A DNA stretch of 38,854 nucleotides from Kiritimatiellia bacterium. GTDB lineage: Bacteria; Verrucomicrobiota; Kiritimatiellia; UBA8416; JABMPJ01. Made by a program: the position numbers and the translations under genes. Below are positions 1 to 8,637 of the stretch, piece by piece (the first letter of the stretch is position 1; every line of letters starts with the position of its first letter). Location of the stretch: NCBI GenBank assembly GCA_016783675.1, contig JADHWE010000016.1:1-38854 (forward strand), written 5' to 3'. Below the pieces are notes generated by a model. It ran no database searches and had not been told where the DNA came from. It saw only the letters and a program-made list of their open reading frames with translations.

Positions 1-161
1 GGATATTCCTTGTTGGCTGTTGGATATTCAAATGGAGAAATATAGGCCATGAGAACGGGGGAGAACGGCCATTTGGTCGTAACCCACTTATAGGCAAGAT
101 GTTGGGAAGTCAGAAGTGAAATTCTTTTGACAGAACCCTATCGCACCACAGGAGACTCGAC

Positions 162-839
162 ATGAAACCAATGCCCTTCATCTGCGCCATCACTATGGCC
201 GCACTTCTGCCCGCCCTCGCCTCCGCTGACATCGTTGCGGGGTGGGAGGTGACCGGGATAGACTTGGATGATAACTACAGTGCGCCATACACCATTGGGG
301 CAGACACGACAGCAACCCACGTTCTGAGTGCGGAGATATCACTTCCGTATAGTGTTGTAAGATCGACGAGTACCAACAAGTATGGTTTCAAGATCTCCGG
401 CGGAAGCGAGCAGACAACACTGGGTGGCGCCATTACGGCTGGGCATTACATTGAAGTCACGATGACAGCAGTCGACCTCTACGGTTTCAACCTGAGTAGC
501 CTGGAAATCAATGGCGAAGCCACAGGTGACGGCTGCAACGACTTGGCGGTTCTATCAAGTGTTGACGGTTTCAGCAGCGACAAAGTGATAGCCTCTGTCA
601 CAGGAGTTGCTGGGGCAACGGGCGGATGGGATACTGATGCAAGCGGCTTCGGAGCTCCGATAGCCCTCAGTGATTCCAAGTACACTGAGTTGGAGGATGT
701 GACATTTCGCTTCTACGGGTGGAACAGTAGCAGTGGGACGGGTTCGACCCGCATCAGGAGCCTTTTAGGCTATGACATAGTATTCAACGGCACGGTTGAG
801 AAGATTCCGCGACGTGGCGCGATCATGATCATCAGGTAG
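162..839 (+). CDS. Secreted protein of unknown function
   Basis: This 225-residue protein begins with a clear signal peptide (residues 1-22, cleavage after ASA), so it is exported. The mature part is rich in Ser, Thr, Gly and Asp and looks like an all-beta extracellular domain. I recognise no catalytic motif. The layout, ending in a line like YDIVFNGTVE, resembles PVC-group proteins that carry a C-terminal sorting tail, but no PEP-CTERM motif is present. The protein ends in a short basic and hydrophobic run, PRRGAIMIIR. The start is the ATG at 162, preceded by CAGGAGA. The upstream 161 bases hold a repeated GGATATTC word and no recognised gene. Confidence 0.7.
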   Translation: MKPMPFICAITMAALLPALASADIVAGWEVTGIDLDDNYSAPYTIGADTTATHVLSAEISLPYSVVRSTSTNKYGFKISGGSEQTTLGGAITAGHYIEVTMTAVDLYGFNLSSLEINGEATGDGCNDLAVLSSVDGFSSDKVIASVTGVAGATGGWDTDASGFGAPIALSDSKYTELEDVTFRFYGWNSSSGTGSTRIRSLLGYDIVFNGTVEKIPRRGAIMIIR

Positions 840-939
840 AGTGGAACATATCGCCTGCCGAGTCTCCGGTCGCCGCGCATTTGACACCCACCGTGTGGTT
901 ACGGTACATTTCGCGCTGATTTCTGCAAGGGAGCGTGTG

Positions 940-1272
940 ATGCCGACATACGAATACGAGTGCCTCAAGTGCGGGCATACGTTCGAGAAGTTCCAGTCCA
1001 TGACGGAGGAGCGGCTTAAGGCCTGCCCGGAATGCAAGGGGCGGGTGAATCGTCTGTTCGGAACCGGGGCGGGTATCATCTTCAAGGGCGCCGGTTTCTA
1101 CGAGACCGACTACCGCAGCAGTTCCTACCAGAAGGGCGCCCAGAAGGCGTCGAGCAGTTCGGCTGCCGCGAAGGCAAGCGAGAAGAAGACGCCCGAGAAG
1201 AAGAGCAGCACCAAGTCCGCCAGCTCCGACAGTAAGACCTCCAAGGCCGGGAAGGGCAAGTCCGACGCCTGA
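940..1272 (+). CDS. FmdB-family zinc-ribbon protein
   Basis: The 110-residue protein starts MPTYEYECLKCGH and carries two CxxC pairs (C8/C11 and C28/C31), the zinc ribbon of the FmdB/CxxC_CxxC_SSSS family. A typical GAGFYETDYR block follows. The C-terminal 50 residues are a low-complexity Lys/Ser/Ala tail. Family members are annotated as putative regulatory proteins; their molecular role is not settled. The start at 940 is chosen over in-frame codons further upstream because the conserved N-terminus begins there and AAGGGAG lies just ahead. It stands at the head of a compact plus-strand series running to 7424. Confidence 0.88.
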   Translation: MPTYEYECLKCGHTFEKFQSMTEERLKACPECKGRVNRLFGTGAGIIFKGAGFYETDYRSSSYQKGAQKASSSSAAAKASEKKTPEKKSSTKSASSDSKTSKAGKGKSDA

Positions 1273-1305
1273 GCGGTTGCGACCGTGGCTGCGCGCGGCT
1301 TATCC

Positions 1306-2592
1306 ATGAAGACGTACCCGTCGGCAGAGCATCAACCTGCATACCGGTTCCCGCTGCATGCCTTGCCGATGCTGCTCTTGTGCCTGACTGCAGCATGGGG
1401 TCAGGACGTTGACCTGTCCCGCCTGCATGCCGTGAAAACCTATCGCACGCCATCGCGCCGTTTTGCGGTGGTGGGCTCCAACACGCTCGACAACCTGGAG
1501 GCCGGCCGCTGGGCTGAAACCTTGCGCACCAGGGCCGAGGAGATCGTGGGAGGACCTATATCGTTTAGCCGGCGCGAGATCCGCATCATCATCCGTTCCT
1601 CCGTAAACGCGGAAACCGGCACGCTAGCCGTAGCGGAATGTGGACCGCTCGCGCTGCGTCAGGGTCTGGAAGCCAATCGTCTCGTTCAGCGGATGATCGT
1701 TCCAAGGGCAGAATGTCTTGCCGAGGAATCGGTCCGTATCGCCTTCTGTCGTCTATTGCTGCAAGGTTTTGTCCCTTCGTCACGTATTGATCCGACCCCG
1801 GTGCAGGTCCCGCGCTGGCTACCCGTGGGACTGGCCCGCAATCTGTGGCGTGAACAGCGCGGAGCCGATGCCTTCGCGATGGTGGAGCGATGGCGGGAGG
1901 GACGCGTGCCGCCGCTGGCCGATTGGTTGGAGCGGGGCCCGGATGAATGGGATACCGCAACGGACGGACCGATGAGCGCTTTGCTGGTCGCGTGGCTGGC
2001 AGAGCCACCGGATGGCTATGGCTGTCTGCGGGAGCTGTTCAGGCGCCTGGATGAAGGAGAGACCGTTTCAGCCGGTTTGTTCGCCTCTGTACTGCTCGGC
2101 GCGGGTGCGGGGCCGGCTGACCTGGAGGTAGCCTGGGACGGGTGGATCATGCGCCAGCAACGCAAGGTGTTCCGTCCCGGCACGATGCCTGCGGATGTCC
2201 TGAAGCAACTCGCTGCCGAGTTGTTGCTTTATCCCGGGGCATTTGGTATTCCCTTGGCCAGTGATATTAGGCGAGGGGACGGGTTCCATGCGCTGATTGA
2301 GCAGCGCAACGCGGACTGGATCGATACCTTCTGCCACGCCAAGCAGGCCTCTCTGGGGGCGGTGGTCGTGGGGCGGGGTATGGCGGTTCAAGAGGTTGTG
2401 ACGCAATACGTAGCCTTCCTTGACGCGTTGGCGCGCGGGAAGCGGTCACGTCGGCTGAGGAAATTGCTGGACGAAGCGGAAGCCGCGCGGCGCGACTTGG
2501 AAGCCTCTGTTGAGAGCTCGCTTCCGGTCGCAATGAGTGAGACTGATCATGGCAACACAGACACGCAAGACGCTGGTGGGGAAAGTCGATAG
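1306..2592 (+). CDS. Secreted or anchored hypothetical protein ahead of argH
   Basis: This protein of about 428 residues has an N-terminal hydrophobic stretch (about residues 18-32, ending TAAWGQ) that reads as a signal peptide. The rest is rich in Arg, Leu, Ala and Trp. It has no HExxH or other motif I can assign, although the general layout recalls degenerate peptidase-like proteins. The start could be 1306 or an in-frame ATG at 1285; 1306 gives a better signal peptide. Its last 44 bases overlap argH, which suggests translational coupling. The next genes are argH and exbBD, so it may belong to the envelope energy-transduction operon. Confidence 0.65.
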   Translation: MKTYPSAEHQPAYRFPLHALPMLLLCLTAAWGQDVDLSRLHAVKTYRTPSRRFAVVGSNTLDNLEAGRWAETLRTRAEEIVGGPISFSRREIRIIIRSSVNAETGTLAVAECGPLALRQGLEANRLVQRMIVPRAECLAEESVRIAFCRLLLQGFVPSSRIDPTPVQVPRWLPVGLARNLWREQRGADAFAMVERWREGRVPPLADWLERGPDEWDTATDGPMSALLVAWLAEPPDGYGCLRELFRRLDEGETVSAGLFASVLLGAGAGPADLEVAWDGWIMRQQRKVFRPGTMPADVLKQLAAELLLYPGAFGIPLASDIRRGDGFHALIEQRNADWIDTFCHAKQASLGAVVVGRGMAVQEVVTQYVAFLDALARGKRSRRLRKLLDEAEAARRDLEASVESSLPVAMSETDHGNTDTQDAGGESR

Positions 2593-3940
2593 CCAGGTTC
2601 TGGCATTTACGATCGGCAAAGACCCGGTTCTCGATATGGCCCTGACCGAGGCAGACTGCATCGGTTCGGCGGCGCATGCCGCCATGTTGGCGCGGCTCGA
2701 TGTGGGGGGCGGTCCCGTTCTCTCAAAGCAGGAACTCGCGGCCACCATCGCGGCCTTGCGGGAGATCATCGCGACCGTTCGGTCCGGCAAGTTCCGGATT
2801 ACGGCGGCGGACCAGGATGTGCATCTTGCCGTTGAGCGGATGCTTAGCGCCAAGTTGGGCGAGGTGGGGCGGCGGATACACACGGCCCGGAGCCGGAACG
2901 ACCAGGTGGCGACCGATCTCCGGTTGTATGCCAAGACCGAATTGCTGGAGCTGTTGAACGAAGGCGCCCAGCTTGCAGCGGCGCTGTTGGCGTTTGCCAA
3001 GCGGTACCAGAAGGTTCCCATGGTGGGGCGGACGCATATGCAGCCCGCGATGCCCAGCTCGGTGGGGGTGTGGGCCTCGGCCCATGCCGAGAGCCTGCTC
3101 GACGACATGGCGCTCACCATGTCGGCCTACGATTTTAACGACCGGTGCCCGTTGGGTTCCGCGGCGGGATACGGTGTGCCACTGCCGATCGATCGGCAGC
3201 TCACGGCCGACCTGTTGGGATTCGCTGCCCCGCAACACAACGTGCTCTATGCCGGGAACGCCCGGGGCAAGTGCGAGACCGTCATTCTCTCGGCCTGCGT
3301 CCAGGTCATGTTGACGCTGTCGCGGTTGGCCGAAGACCTGATTCTCTTTACCACGCCGGAGATGCCCTATTTCACGCTGCCGGCTGATTACTGCACCGGC
3401 AGCAGCATCATGCCGCAGAAGCAGAACCCTGACGTGGCGGAGCTGGTGCGTGCCAAAGCTTCGCGGGTCATGGGGCACATGACCGCGGCGATGGGAATCG
3501 TGAAAGGATTGCCCAGCGGCTATAACCGGGACCTGCAGGAGGTCAAGGAGCCCTTCATGGCGGGCGTGGCAACCACGCGGGCTTGCCTGGCCGTGATGGC
3601 CAAGCTCGTCAGCGGGATGACCGCGGATCGGAAGGCGCTGACCAACGCGTTTGAAGCGGGCGTGTTTGCCGCCGACCGGGCACTCGAGCTTGTGGCGGAA
3701 GGGCTGCCGTTCCGGGATGCCTACCAGCAGGTTAAGGAGAGTCTTGACGCGCTCGAGACGACGAGTCCCCAAGCTGCCATAGCGCGGAAAACGCATCTTG
3801 GGGCATCGGCCGGGCTGGACCTCGCTGCGCTGAAGGAGCGGGTCAAGGCGGTCGAACGATTTTCCAGAGATGAAACGAAACAGTACCACAAATGCATTTC
3901 GGCCCTGTTGGGCGCGAACTATCCGGAGATGGGAGACTAG
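2549..3940 (+). CDS. argH: Argininosuccinate lyase
   Basis: This 463-residue enzyme splits argininosuccinate to arginine and fumarate, the last step of arginine synthesis, in the cytoplasm. The superfamily signature GSSIMPQKQNP is at residues 284-294 and carries the catalytic-loop serine. The substrate-binding block HTARSRNDQVATDLR lies near residue 110, and a TH-containing block (GRTHMQPAMP) near residue 160. Length is normal for ArgH. The ATG at 2549 fits the family N-terminus; the GTG at 2537 adds four residues with no support. The gene overlaps its upstream neighbour by 44 bases and ends three bases before exbB, so it is expressed with envelope genes rather than other arg genes. Confidence 0.95.
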   Translation: MATQTRKTLVGKVDSQVLAFTIGKDPVLDMALTEADCIGSAAHAAMLARLDVGGGPVLSKQELAATIAALREIIATVRSGKFRITAADQDVHLAVERMLSAKLGEVGRRIHTARSRNDQVATDLRLYAKTELLELLNEGAQLAAALLAFAKRYQKVPMVGRTHMQPAMPSSVGVWASAHAESLLDDMALTMSAYDFNDRCPLGSAAGYGVPLPIDRQLTADLLGFAAPQHNVLYAGNARGKCETVILSACVQVMLTLSRLAEDLILFTTPEMPYFTLPADYCTGSSIMPQKQNPDVAELVRAKASRVMGHMTAAMGIVKGLPSGYNRDLQEVKEPFMAGVATTRACLAVMAKLVSGMTADRKALTNAFEAGVFAADRALELVAEGLPFRDAYQQVKESLDALETTSPQAAIARKTHLGASAGLDLAALKERVKAVERFSRDETKQYHKCISALLGANYPEMGD

Positions 3941-3943
3941 GTC

Positions 3944-4702
3944 ATGAGTGTGATGTGTAGACAGGCAAAGATGTGGGCCGGCGCTGCGGCAGCGTGGCTG
4001 GTGGGAGTGGTGCCGCTGTGGGCCCAGGAGACCGCCGAGAGTGCGGCCGCGGAGGTGGAGCGCCTATCGTGGCAGACCGTGGTAGAAAACGGCGGCTGGC
4101 TCATGATCGTGTTGGCGGTTATGTCGCTCCTGACGGTGGCTTTCGTAATCTACTTCCTCGCCATCCTGCGTATTGGTGCGGTGACACCCCGGCCGTTGCA
4201 TCGGGAGCTGGTTGAGAAGCTGCGCGCGGGTGACGTCAAGGAAGCGCGCAAGGCCTGTGAGTACCGGCCGTCTCCGTTGGCTGCGGTTACGCTGGTGGCG
4301 ATCGACTACGTGCTGAACGTTCCGAATCCTGACGGCATGTTGCTCAAAGATGTCATGCAGGGAGAGGGCAGCCGCCAGGCTGAAGCCCTCGAGGGGCAGA
4401 CCCGCTACCTGCTGGATATCTCGGTGATTGCGCCGATGGTGGGTCTGCTGGGTACGGTGTTCGGGATGCTGCGTGCCTTCAGCGCGGTAGCGCTGGATAT
4501 TGCCCAGGCGCGTCCGATGGTGCTGGCCGGCGGTGTTTCGCAGGCTCTTGTGACGACCGCTTTCGGCCTGATTGTTGGTATTCCGGCCATGATCTTCTAT
4601 GCCTACTTCAGGCGTCGTGCCGCGACGCTCGTCTCGCAGCTCGAGGCCGCTTCGACCGACGTGTTGACCGCCCTGCTGAGCAAGAAGGCTGAAACGGAAT
4701 GA
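3944..4702 (+). CDS. exbB: MotA/TolQ/ExbB proton channel protein
   Basis: This 252-residue inner-membrane protein is the channel subunit of an ExbB-ExbD/TolQ-TolR type motor that couples proton motive force to envelope work. It has an N-terminal signal-like hydrophobic segment (about residues 10-27, ending LWAQ). A first core membrane helix lies at about 52-75 and two more at about 160-185 and 200-225, within the family block ISVIAPMVGLLGTVFGML. The extra N-terminal signal segment is common in PVC and Bacteroidota ExbB proteins. It starts three bases after argH and overlaps exbD by four bases (ATGA). The exact energised partner is not in the window. Confidence 0.9.
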   Translation: MSVMCRQAKMWAGAAAAWLVGVVPLWAQETAESAAAEVERLSWQTVVENGGWLMIVLAVMSLLTVAFVIYFLAILRIGAVTPRPLHRELVEKLRAGDVKEARKACEYRPSPLAAVTLVAIDYVLNVPNPDGMLLKDVMQGEGSRQAEALEGQTRYLLDISVIAPMVGLLGTVFGMLRAFSAVALDIAQARPMVLAGGVSQALVTTAFGLIVGIPAMIFYAYFRRRAATLVSQLEAASTDVLTALLSKKAETE

Positions 4703-5124
4703 ACTTCAAGAAGAACAACAGCGGGCCCGAGCAGAGCTTCCAGATTACGCCGATGATCGACGTGATCTTCCTGCTCCTGACCTTCTTCGTGGCCAGCCAG
4801 ATCTTCTCCCAGTGGGAGACCGAGATCGACATCACACTGCCCACGGCCCAGACCAGTGAGCAGCCCGACCGTATTCCCGGCGAGATCATCATCAACATCC
4901 GCGATAACGGAGCCGTGGTGGTGAACCAGCTTGAAATGGATGAGGCGGCCCTGGACGGTCTCCTGAACAGGATCGTCGAGCAGTTCTCCGACTGGGCGGT
5001 TCTGATTCGCGCTGACGAGGACACGCGCTACGAGGACGTCATCGATGTTCTGGACGCCTGTCGCCGCGCCGATATCTGGAACGTGTCCTTCGCGACCACC
5101 ATCGAAGACAGCAACGCACAATGA
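4699..5124 (+). CDS. exbD: ExbD/TolR family biopolymer transport protein
   Basis: The 141-residue protein has the ExbD layout: a short cytoplasmic N-terminus, one membrane helix (about residues 18-37) with the proton-carrying aspartate in the FQITPMIDVIFLLLTFF block, and a periplasmic domain. It would form the rotor or plug of the ExbB channel. The periplasmic part ends with the typical DTRYEDVIDVLDACRRADI segment. It overlaps exbB and the TPR gene by four bases on each side, a tight operon. Confidence 0.92.
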   Translation: MNFKKNNSGPEQSFQITPMIDVIFLLLTFFVASQIFSQWETEIDITLPTAQTSEQPDRIPGEIIINIRDNGAVVVNQLEMDEAALDGLLNRIVEQFSDWAVLIRADEDTRYEDVIDVLDACRRADIWNVSFATTIEDSNAQ

Positions 5125-7424
5125 TCCGTCGCTTCTTGTTGCCAAGCCTCTGCATTCTCGGCTGTCTGGCCGCCGTCGCCACGGGTCAGCTCCCGGAAGA
5201 GGGCGCGGCGCGCATGGTCCTGGCGGACGGACTTTTCGCCCGCGAGATGTTTGGCCTGGCAGCCCAGGAGTACGAGGCCATCCTGCGCGAGGAGCCAGAT
5301 CTCGCGGAAGCGGACATCGTCCATTTCCGGCTGGGCGAGTGCTACCGTCGCACCGGCACACCGCTCGATGCCGACAAGCATTTCGGATTGGTCTTCAAAA
5401 ACTACCCGCAAAGCGAGTTTCGTCACCGGGCCGGATTTCGTCGTGCCGGCCTGTTCATGGACTCAGGTCACTATGATGCAGCGGCGTATCTCTACCGTAC
5501 TGTTTTGAAGGAGGACCCTCCTGCCGAAGTGGCTGCGGCCTGCTGGTACCTGTTGGGAGAGGCTCTCCTCAAGCTCGAACAGGACGCCGAAGCCATCACG
5601 GCTTTTGAGCGTGTGGCCAAGGATTTCAAGGACTCAGAGTTCCATGCCTACGGGCTCCTGAAGCTTGGGCAGGTGCTGGTACGGGGCGAGGACGAGGCCG
5701 GGCATGCTCGTGCGCTCAAGCTTTTCCAGCAGGTGGCGGACAACCCGCCCGACCCGCGCCTGGGTGCCGAGGGGTGGTTCCAGGTAGCGGAGGCGCATTA
5801 CCGTGCCGGCACGTTCGAGAAGAGCGCGGATGCCTATCGAAAGTTAGGCAAAACGTATCCCGAGGATGTCCGCACGGGCGAGTCACGCCTGCGTGCCGCC
5901 TGGGCCAGTCACAACGCCAGTCGCTACGCGGACGCGCTGCGGACCTGTGAAGCCTCGGAAGGACGGGAGGCTGACGCGGCCGAGTGGCTCTATCTCAAGG
6001 CCAACTGCCTGCGACAGCTCCTGCGTCACGCCGACGCGGTGACGGCTTATCGCGCGCTGTTGGCCGGGCACCCGGAGAGCCGGTTCGGAGATGCAGCACG
6101 TTATGAACTGGCGCTGGCGCTCTACAACGACGGCAAGTACAAGGAAGCCGTGGCCGAGGCGGAGGATCTGACCGGCAGCGACGAGTTGCAGAAGGACATC
6201 TACTGGCTCCTCGCGGAGTCACATGCCGCCCTGAACCAGGCCGACGATGCCGTTCAGTACTACCGGCTTATCGCGCGGGAGTTTCCAACCAGCGAGGTGG
6301 CCTGCGAAGCAACCTACCGGCTGGCCTATCACCTTCAGGCCAGGTCTGACTTCGTCCAGGCGGCTGAGCAGTTTGGTATCGTCTCAACCCGGTGGCCCGA
6401 CCATGACCTTGCTCCCCGGGCGCTGTTTGCTGCGGGCTACTGCTGGTCGCGTGCCGACAGTGATGGAAAGGCAATATCGTCCTGGAGCACACTGGTCCAG
6501 AATCATGCGACCGATCCGCTGGTCGAGGAAGCCATCTTCCAGAAGGCGATGAGCGAGGTGCGTCTCAAGCGCGACACCGATGCACTCAGTTCGCTGCGCG
6601 AGCTGCGAAGGCGTTTTCCCAAGTCAGCGTTCACGGTTGAGTCCGCCTACTGGGAGGGACGGCTCCTGCAGCAGGCCGAACGGTTTGCCGATGCCGAGGC
6701 GAGCCTGCGCCTGGTTCTGGCCGCCGATACCCGTCCTGATCTGAAACGTGAGGCACAGCTTGCGCTAGCCTATGTGCTGCAATCGCAGGACAAGGACCAG
6801 GAAGCAGCCGACCGGTTCCAGAAGCTCCTGGGGACCTCTGAGGGAGACGGGCTGTCGGAATCGCTACTTGAGTGGCTGGCGCAGTACCGTCTCGAACAGA
6901 AAGCCTACGCTGAGTGTGTGCAGGCGGCTGACCAGCTGGTGCTGGATACGCGCGCGGGCAAGTGGCGTCAGTCGGGCTGGTACATCCTTGGTCGGGCCTA
7001 CGATGGGCAAGGCAAGCGTGCCGAGGCCGTCAAGGCGTACGAGCAGGTTATCGCAGGTGGGGGCGAGGCCCCGTCCGTGGCCGAGGCCGCTCTGGCTTTG
7101 GGCGACGCCGCGCTGGCTGCGGACGAAGCGGGCAAGGCCGGTCAATACTACGAACAGGCCGCCTCGCATCCCGGCAGCACGATCAGCGCGCGGGCACGCG
7201 CCTACGCGGGGCAGGGGCGCGCCGCACAAGCGGGCGGGAATTTCGATAAGGCGGCCCGGTACTTCATGAGCGTGGCCATCCTCTACAACGATCCTGTACT
7301 CGTCCCTGACTGCCTGGCCCAGGCAGCGGCCTGTCTCAAGGCAAGCGGCGACACCGATGGAGCAGACCGCGCCCTGGCGGAACGAAAAACTCGCTATCCG
7401 GACATCCCGCTCCCGAAAGAGTAG
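5121..7424 (+). CDS. Large periplasmic TPR protein
   Basis: This 767-residue protein has a signal peptide (about residues 1-22, ending ATGQ). The remainder is almost entirely tetratricopeptide repeats, with recurring A-x-x-Y/F and G-x-A patterns such as YEAILREEPDLAEA, FERVAKDFKDSEF and YEQVIAGGG. It resembles YbgF/CpoB and BamD-like scaffold proteins but is far longer. Location directly behind exbBD suggests a periplasmic scaffold that works with the energised complex; this is an inference from context. The ATG overlaps the exbD stop (ATGA). It appears to be the last gene of the operon; the hairpin that follows terminates better on the other strand. Confidence 0.85.
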   Translation: MIRRFLLPSLCILGCLAAVATGQLPEEGAARMVLADGLFAREMFGLAAQEYEAILREEPDLAEADIVHFRLGECYRRTGTPLDADKHFGLVFKNYPQSEFRHRAGFRRAGLFMDSGHYDAAAYLYRTVLKEDPPAEVAAACWYLLGEALLKLEQDAEAITAFERVAKDFKDSEFHAYGLLKLGQVLVRGEDEAGHARALKLFQQVADNPPDPRLGAEGWFQVAEAHYRAGTFEKSADAYRKLGKTYPEDVRTGESRLRAAWASHNASRYADALRTCEASEGREADAAEWLYLKANCLRQLLRHADAVTAYRALLAGHPESRFGDAARYELALALYNDGKYKEAVAEAEDLTGSDELQKDIYWLLAESHAALNQADDAVQYYRLIAREFPTSEVACEATYRLAYHLQARSDFVQAAEQFGIVSTRWPDHDLAPRALFAAGYCWSRADSDGKAISSWSTLVQNHATDPLVEEAIFQKAMSEVRLKRDTDALSSLRELRRRFPKSAFTVESAYWEGRLLQQAERFADAEASLRLVLAADTRPDLKREAQLALAYVLQSQDKDQEAADRFQKLLGTSEGDGLSESLLEWLAQYRLEQKAYAECVQAADQLVLDTRAGKWRQSGWYILGRAYDGQGKRAEAVKAYEQVIAGGGEAPSVAEAALALGDAALAADEAGKAGQYYEQAASHPGSTISARARAYAGQGRAAQAGGNFDKAARYFMSVAILYNDPVLVPDCLAQAAACLKASGDTDGADRALAERKTRYPDIPLPKE

Positions 7425-7445
7425 CTTCCGGCCTTCCGCATGCAC

Positions 7446-7489
7446 AAAAAATGGGGGCCGCTGCCTTGTGCACTCAACAGCGACCCCCC
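7446..7489 (-). terminator. Rho-independent terminator, minus strand
   Basis: An 11-bp stem with one mismatch (GGGGGCCGCTG at 7453-7463 against CAGCGACCCCC at 7478-7488) encloses a 14-base loop. Read on the minus strand it is followed by six T residues (the A run at 7446-7451). It would end transcripts coming from hisHF and may also end the plus-strand TPR operon, where no T run follows. Confidence 0.7.
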
Positions 7490-7666
7490 GTGCCCCTTGT
7501 GCGCCAGCCATCAGGGACTACCGTCACCAGACAGCCGACGCAAAATCAAAAAGGGCGTTGGTTAAACCTGTTTATCTCCCATCCAGCACACCTCCTTTGT
7601 TGATGTACTCAATGCGGGTGATGTATAGAGCAGAATCCGGGCCAACGCCGGAGATCGGAGATAAAG

Positions 7667-7767
7667 ACAACCAGGAGGGCACAAAGACACGAAGAAAAGG
7701 AGGGGATAGCTACGTGTCCTGCCGGAAATCCGTCAGCAGACCTTCGTGCCTCAGTGACTTGGTGGTT
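7667..7767. repeat. Imperfect inverted repeat of the 'cacaaagacacgaag' type
   Basis: The left arm at 7667-7694 contains CACAAAGACACGAAG. The right arm at 7741-7767 contains CTTCGTGCCTCAGTGAC and is its imperfect reverse complement, with about 45 unrelated bases between. Such paired words recur between genes in many environmental genomes and look like small non-autonomous palindromic repeats. The rest of 7490-7857 contains no gene I can support. Confidence 0.5.
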
Positions 7768-7818
7768 GCATTTTGCATCACCAGACAGTCACATGTGGAT
7801 GATTCTGTTACAGGGGTG

Positions 7819-7853
7819 CTACCTACAGTCTACAGCCTATAGCCTACAGCCTT
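7819..7853. repeat. Degenerate 7-bp tandem repeat just after hisF
   Basis: On the minus strand the word GGCTGTA/GGCTATA/GACTGTA repeats about five times, beginning right after the hisF stop codon. It belongs to the same style of degenerate short-word repeat seen at 8640-8677 between hisF and hisH. Confidence 0.6.
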
Positions 7854-7857
7854 CCCC

Positions 7858-8637
7858 CTACCAGTGCTGGCGGATGGGGATGCCGGCGGCGACCAGCTCG
7901 GCTTTGATGGCCGGGATGGTGGTGTCGCCCGTATGGATCATGCCGGCAATGATGGCGGCATCGGCGTGGGCTTGTTCGAAGACATCAGTGAGGTGTTGTG
8001 CGTTGCCCGCACCGCCTGAGGCGACAACCGGGACCGGGACGTTCTCGGCAATCAGCTTTGTTAGTTGAATCTCGAACCCGGCCCGGGTGCCGTCAGCGTC
8101 GACGGAATTGACGACAATCTCACCCACGCCCAGGTCCACCGCACGGCGTGCCCACTCCAGCGCATCCATGCCGCTGCGTTCGCGGAAGCCGCGGGTGGTG
8201 ATTTCGTAGCCGCTCGGACACCGCTCCAGATTATCCACGGCCAGCGGATCCATGCCCAGCACGATACACTGTGATCCGAACGCGCGCGCGCCCTGGGCGA
8301 TGATGTCCGGGTTTTTCACTGCCAGTGAATTGACCGACACTTTCTCCGCGCCTGCCAGCAGCACGCGGGACATATCATCCAGCGTGGAAATGCCCCCGCC
8401 CACCGCAAAGGGAATGCGAATGGCGTGTGCTACCTCGGCCACCATTTCGATATCGATCGGCCGCCGCTCGGCCGACGCCGTGATATCATAGAAAACCAAC
8501 TCATCGCAGCCCTCCTCGTAATAACGGGCCGCCATCTCAACCGGATCACCCAGGACGACGTTATTCTTGAACTTAACGCCCTTGGTCACCTTCTTATCGT
8601 GGATGTCCAGGCAGGGGATAATGCGCTTCGTCAACAT
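7858..8637 (-). CDS. hisF: Imidazole glycerol phosphate synthase, cyclase subunit
   Basis: This 259-residue TIM barrel makes imidazole glycerol phosphate and AICAR from PRFAR with ammonia supplied by HisH, the fifth step of histidine synthesis. The catalytic acids are in place: D11 in IIPCLD and D130 in VLGMD. Phosphate-binding loops FAVGGGI and VVASGGAG are also present. Length is normal. The start overlaps the hisH stop by seven bases (ATGTTGA), as expected for paired HisH/HisF synthesis. The GGAGG of its ribosome-binding site is supplied by the tandem repeat that also encodes the end of HisH. Confidence 0.96.
   Translation of the reverse strand: MLTKRIIPCLDIHDKKVTKGVKFKNNVVLGDPVEMAARYYEEGCDELVFYDITASAERRPIDIEMVAEVAHAIRIPFAVGGGISTLDDMSRVLLAGAEKVSVNSLAVKNPDIIAQGARAFGSQCIVLGMDPLAVDNLERCPSGYEITTRGFRERSGMDALEWARRAVDLGVGEIVVNSVDADGTRAGFEIQLTKLIAENVPVPVVASGGAGNAQHLTDVFEQAHADAAIIAGMIHTGDTTIPAIKAELVAAGIPIRQHW

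Noticed and set aside
2723-3889. A 388-codon frame antisense to argH
   Set aside because: It is a GC-driven shadow of argH, with high His/Arg/Gly content and no recognisable domain.
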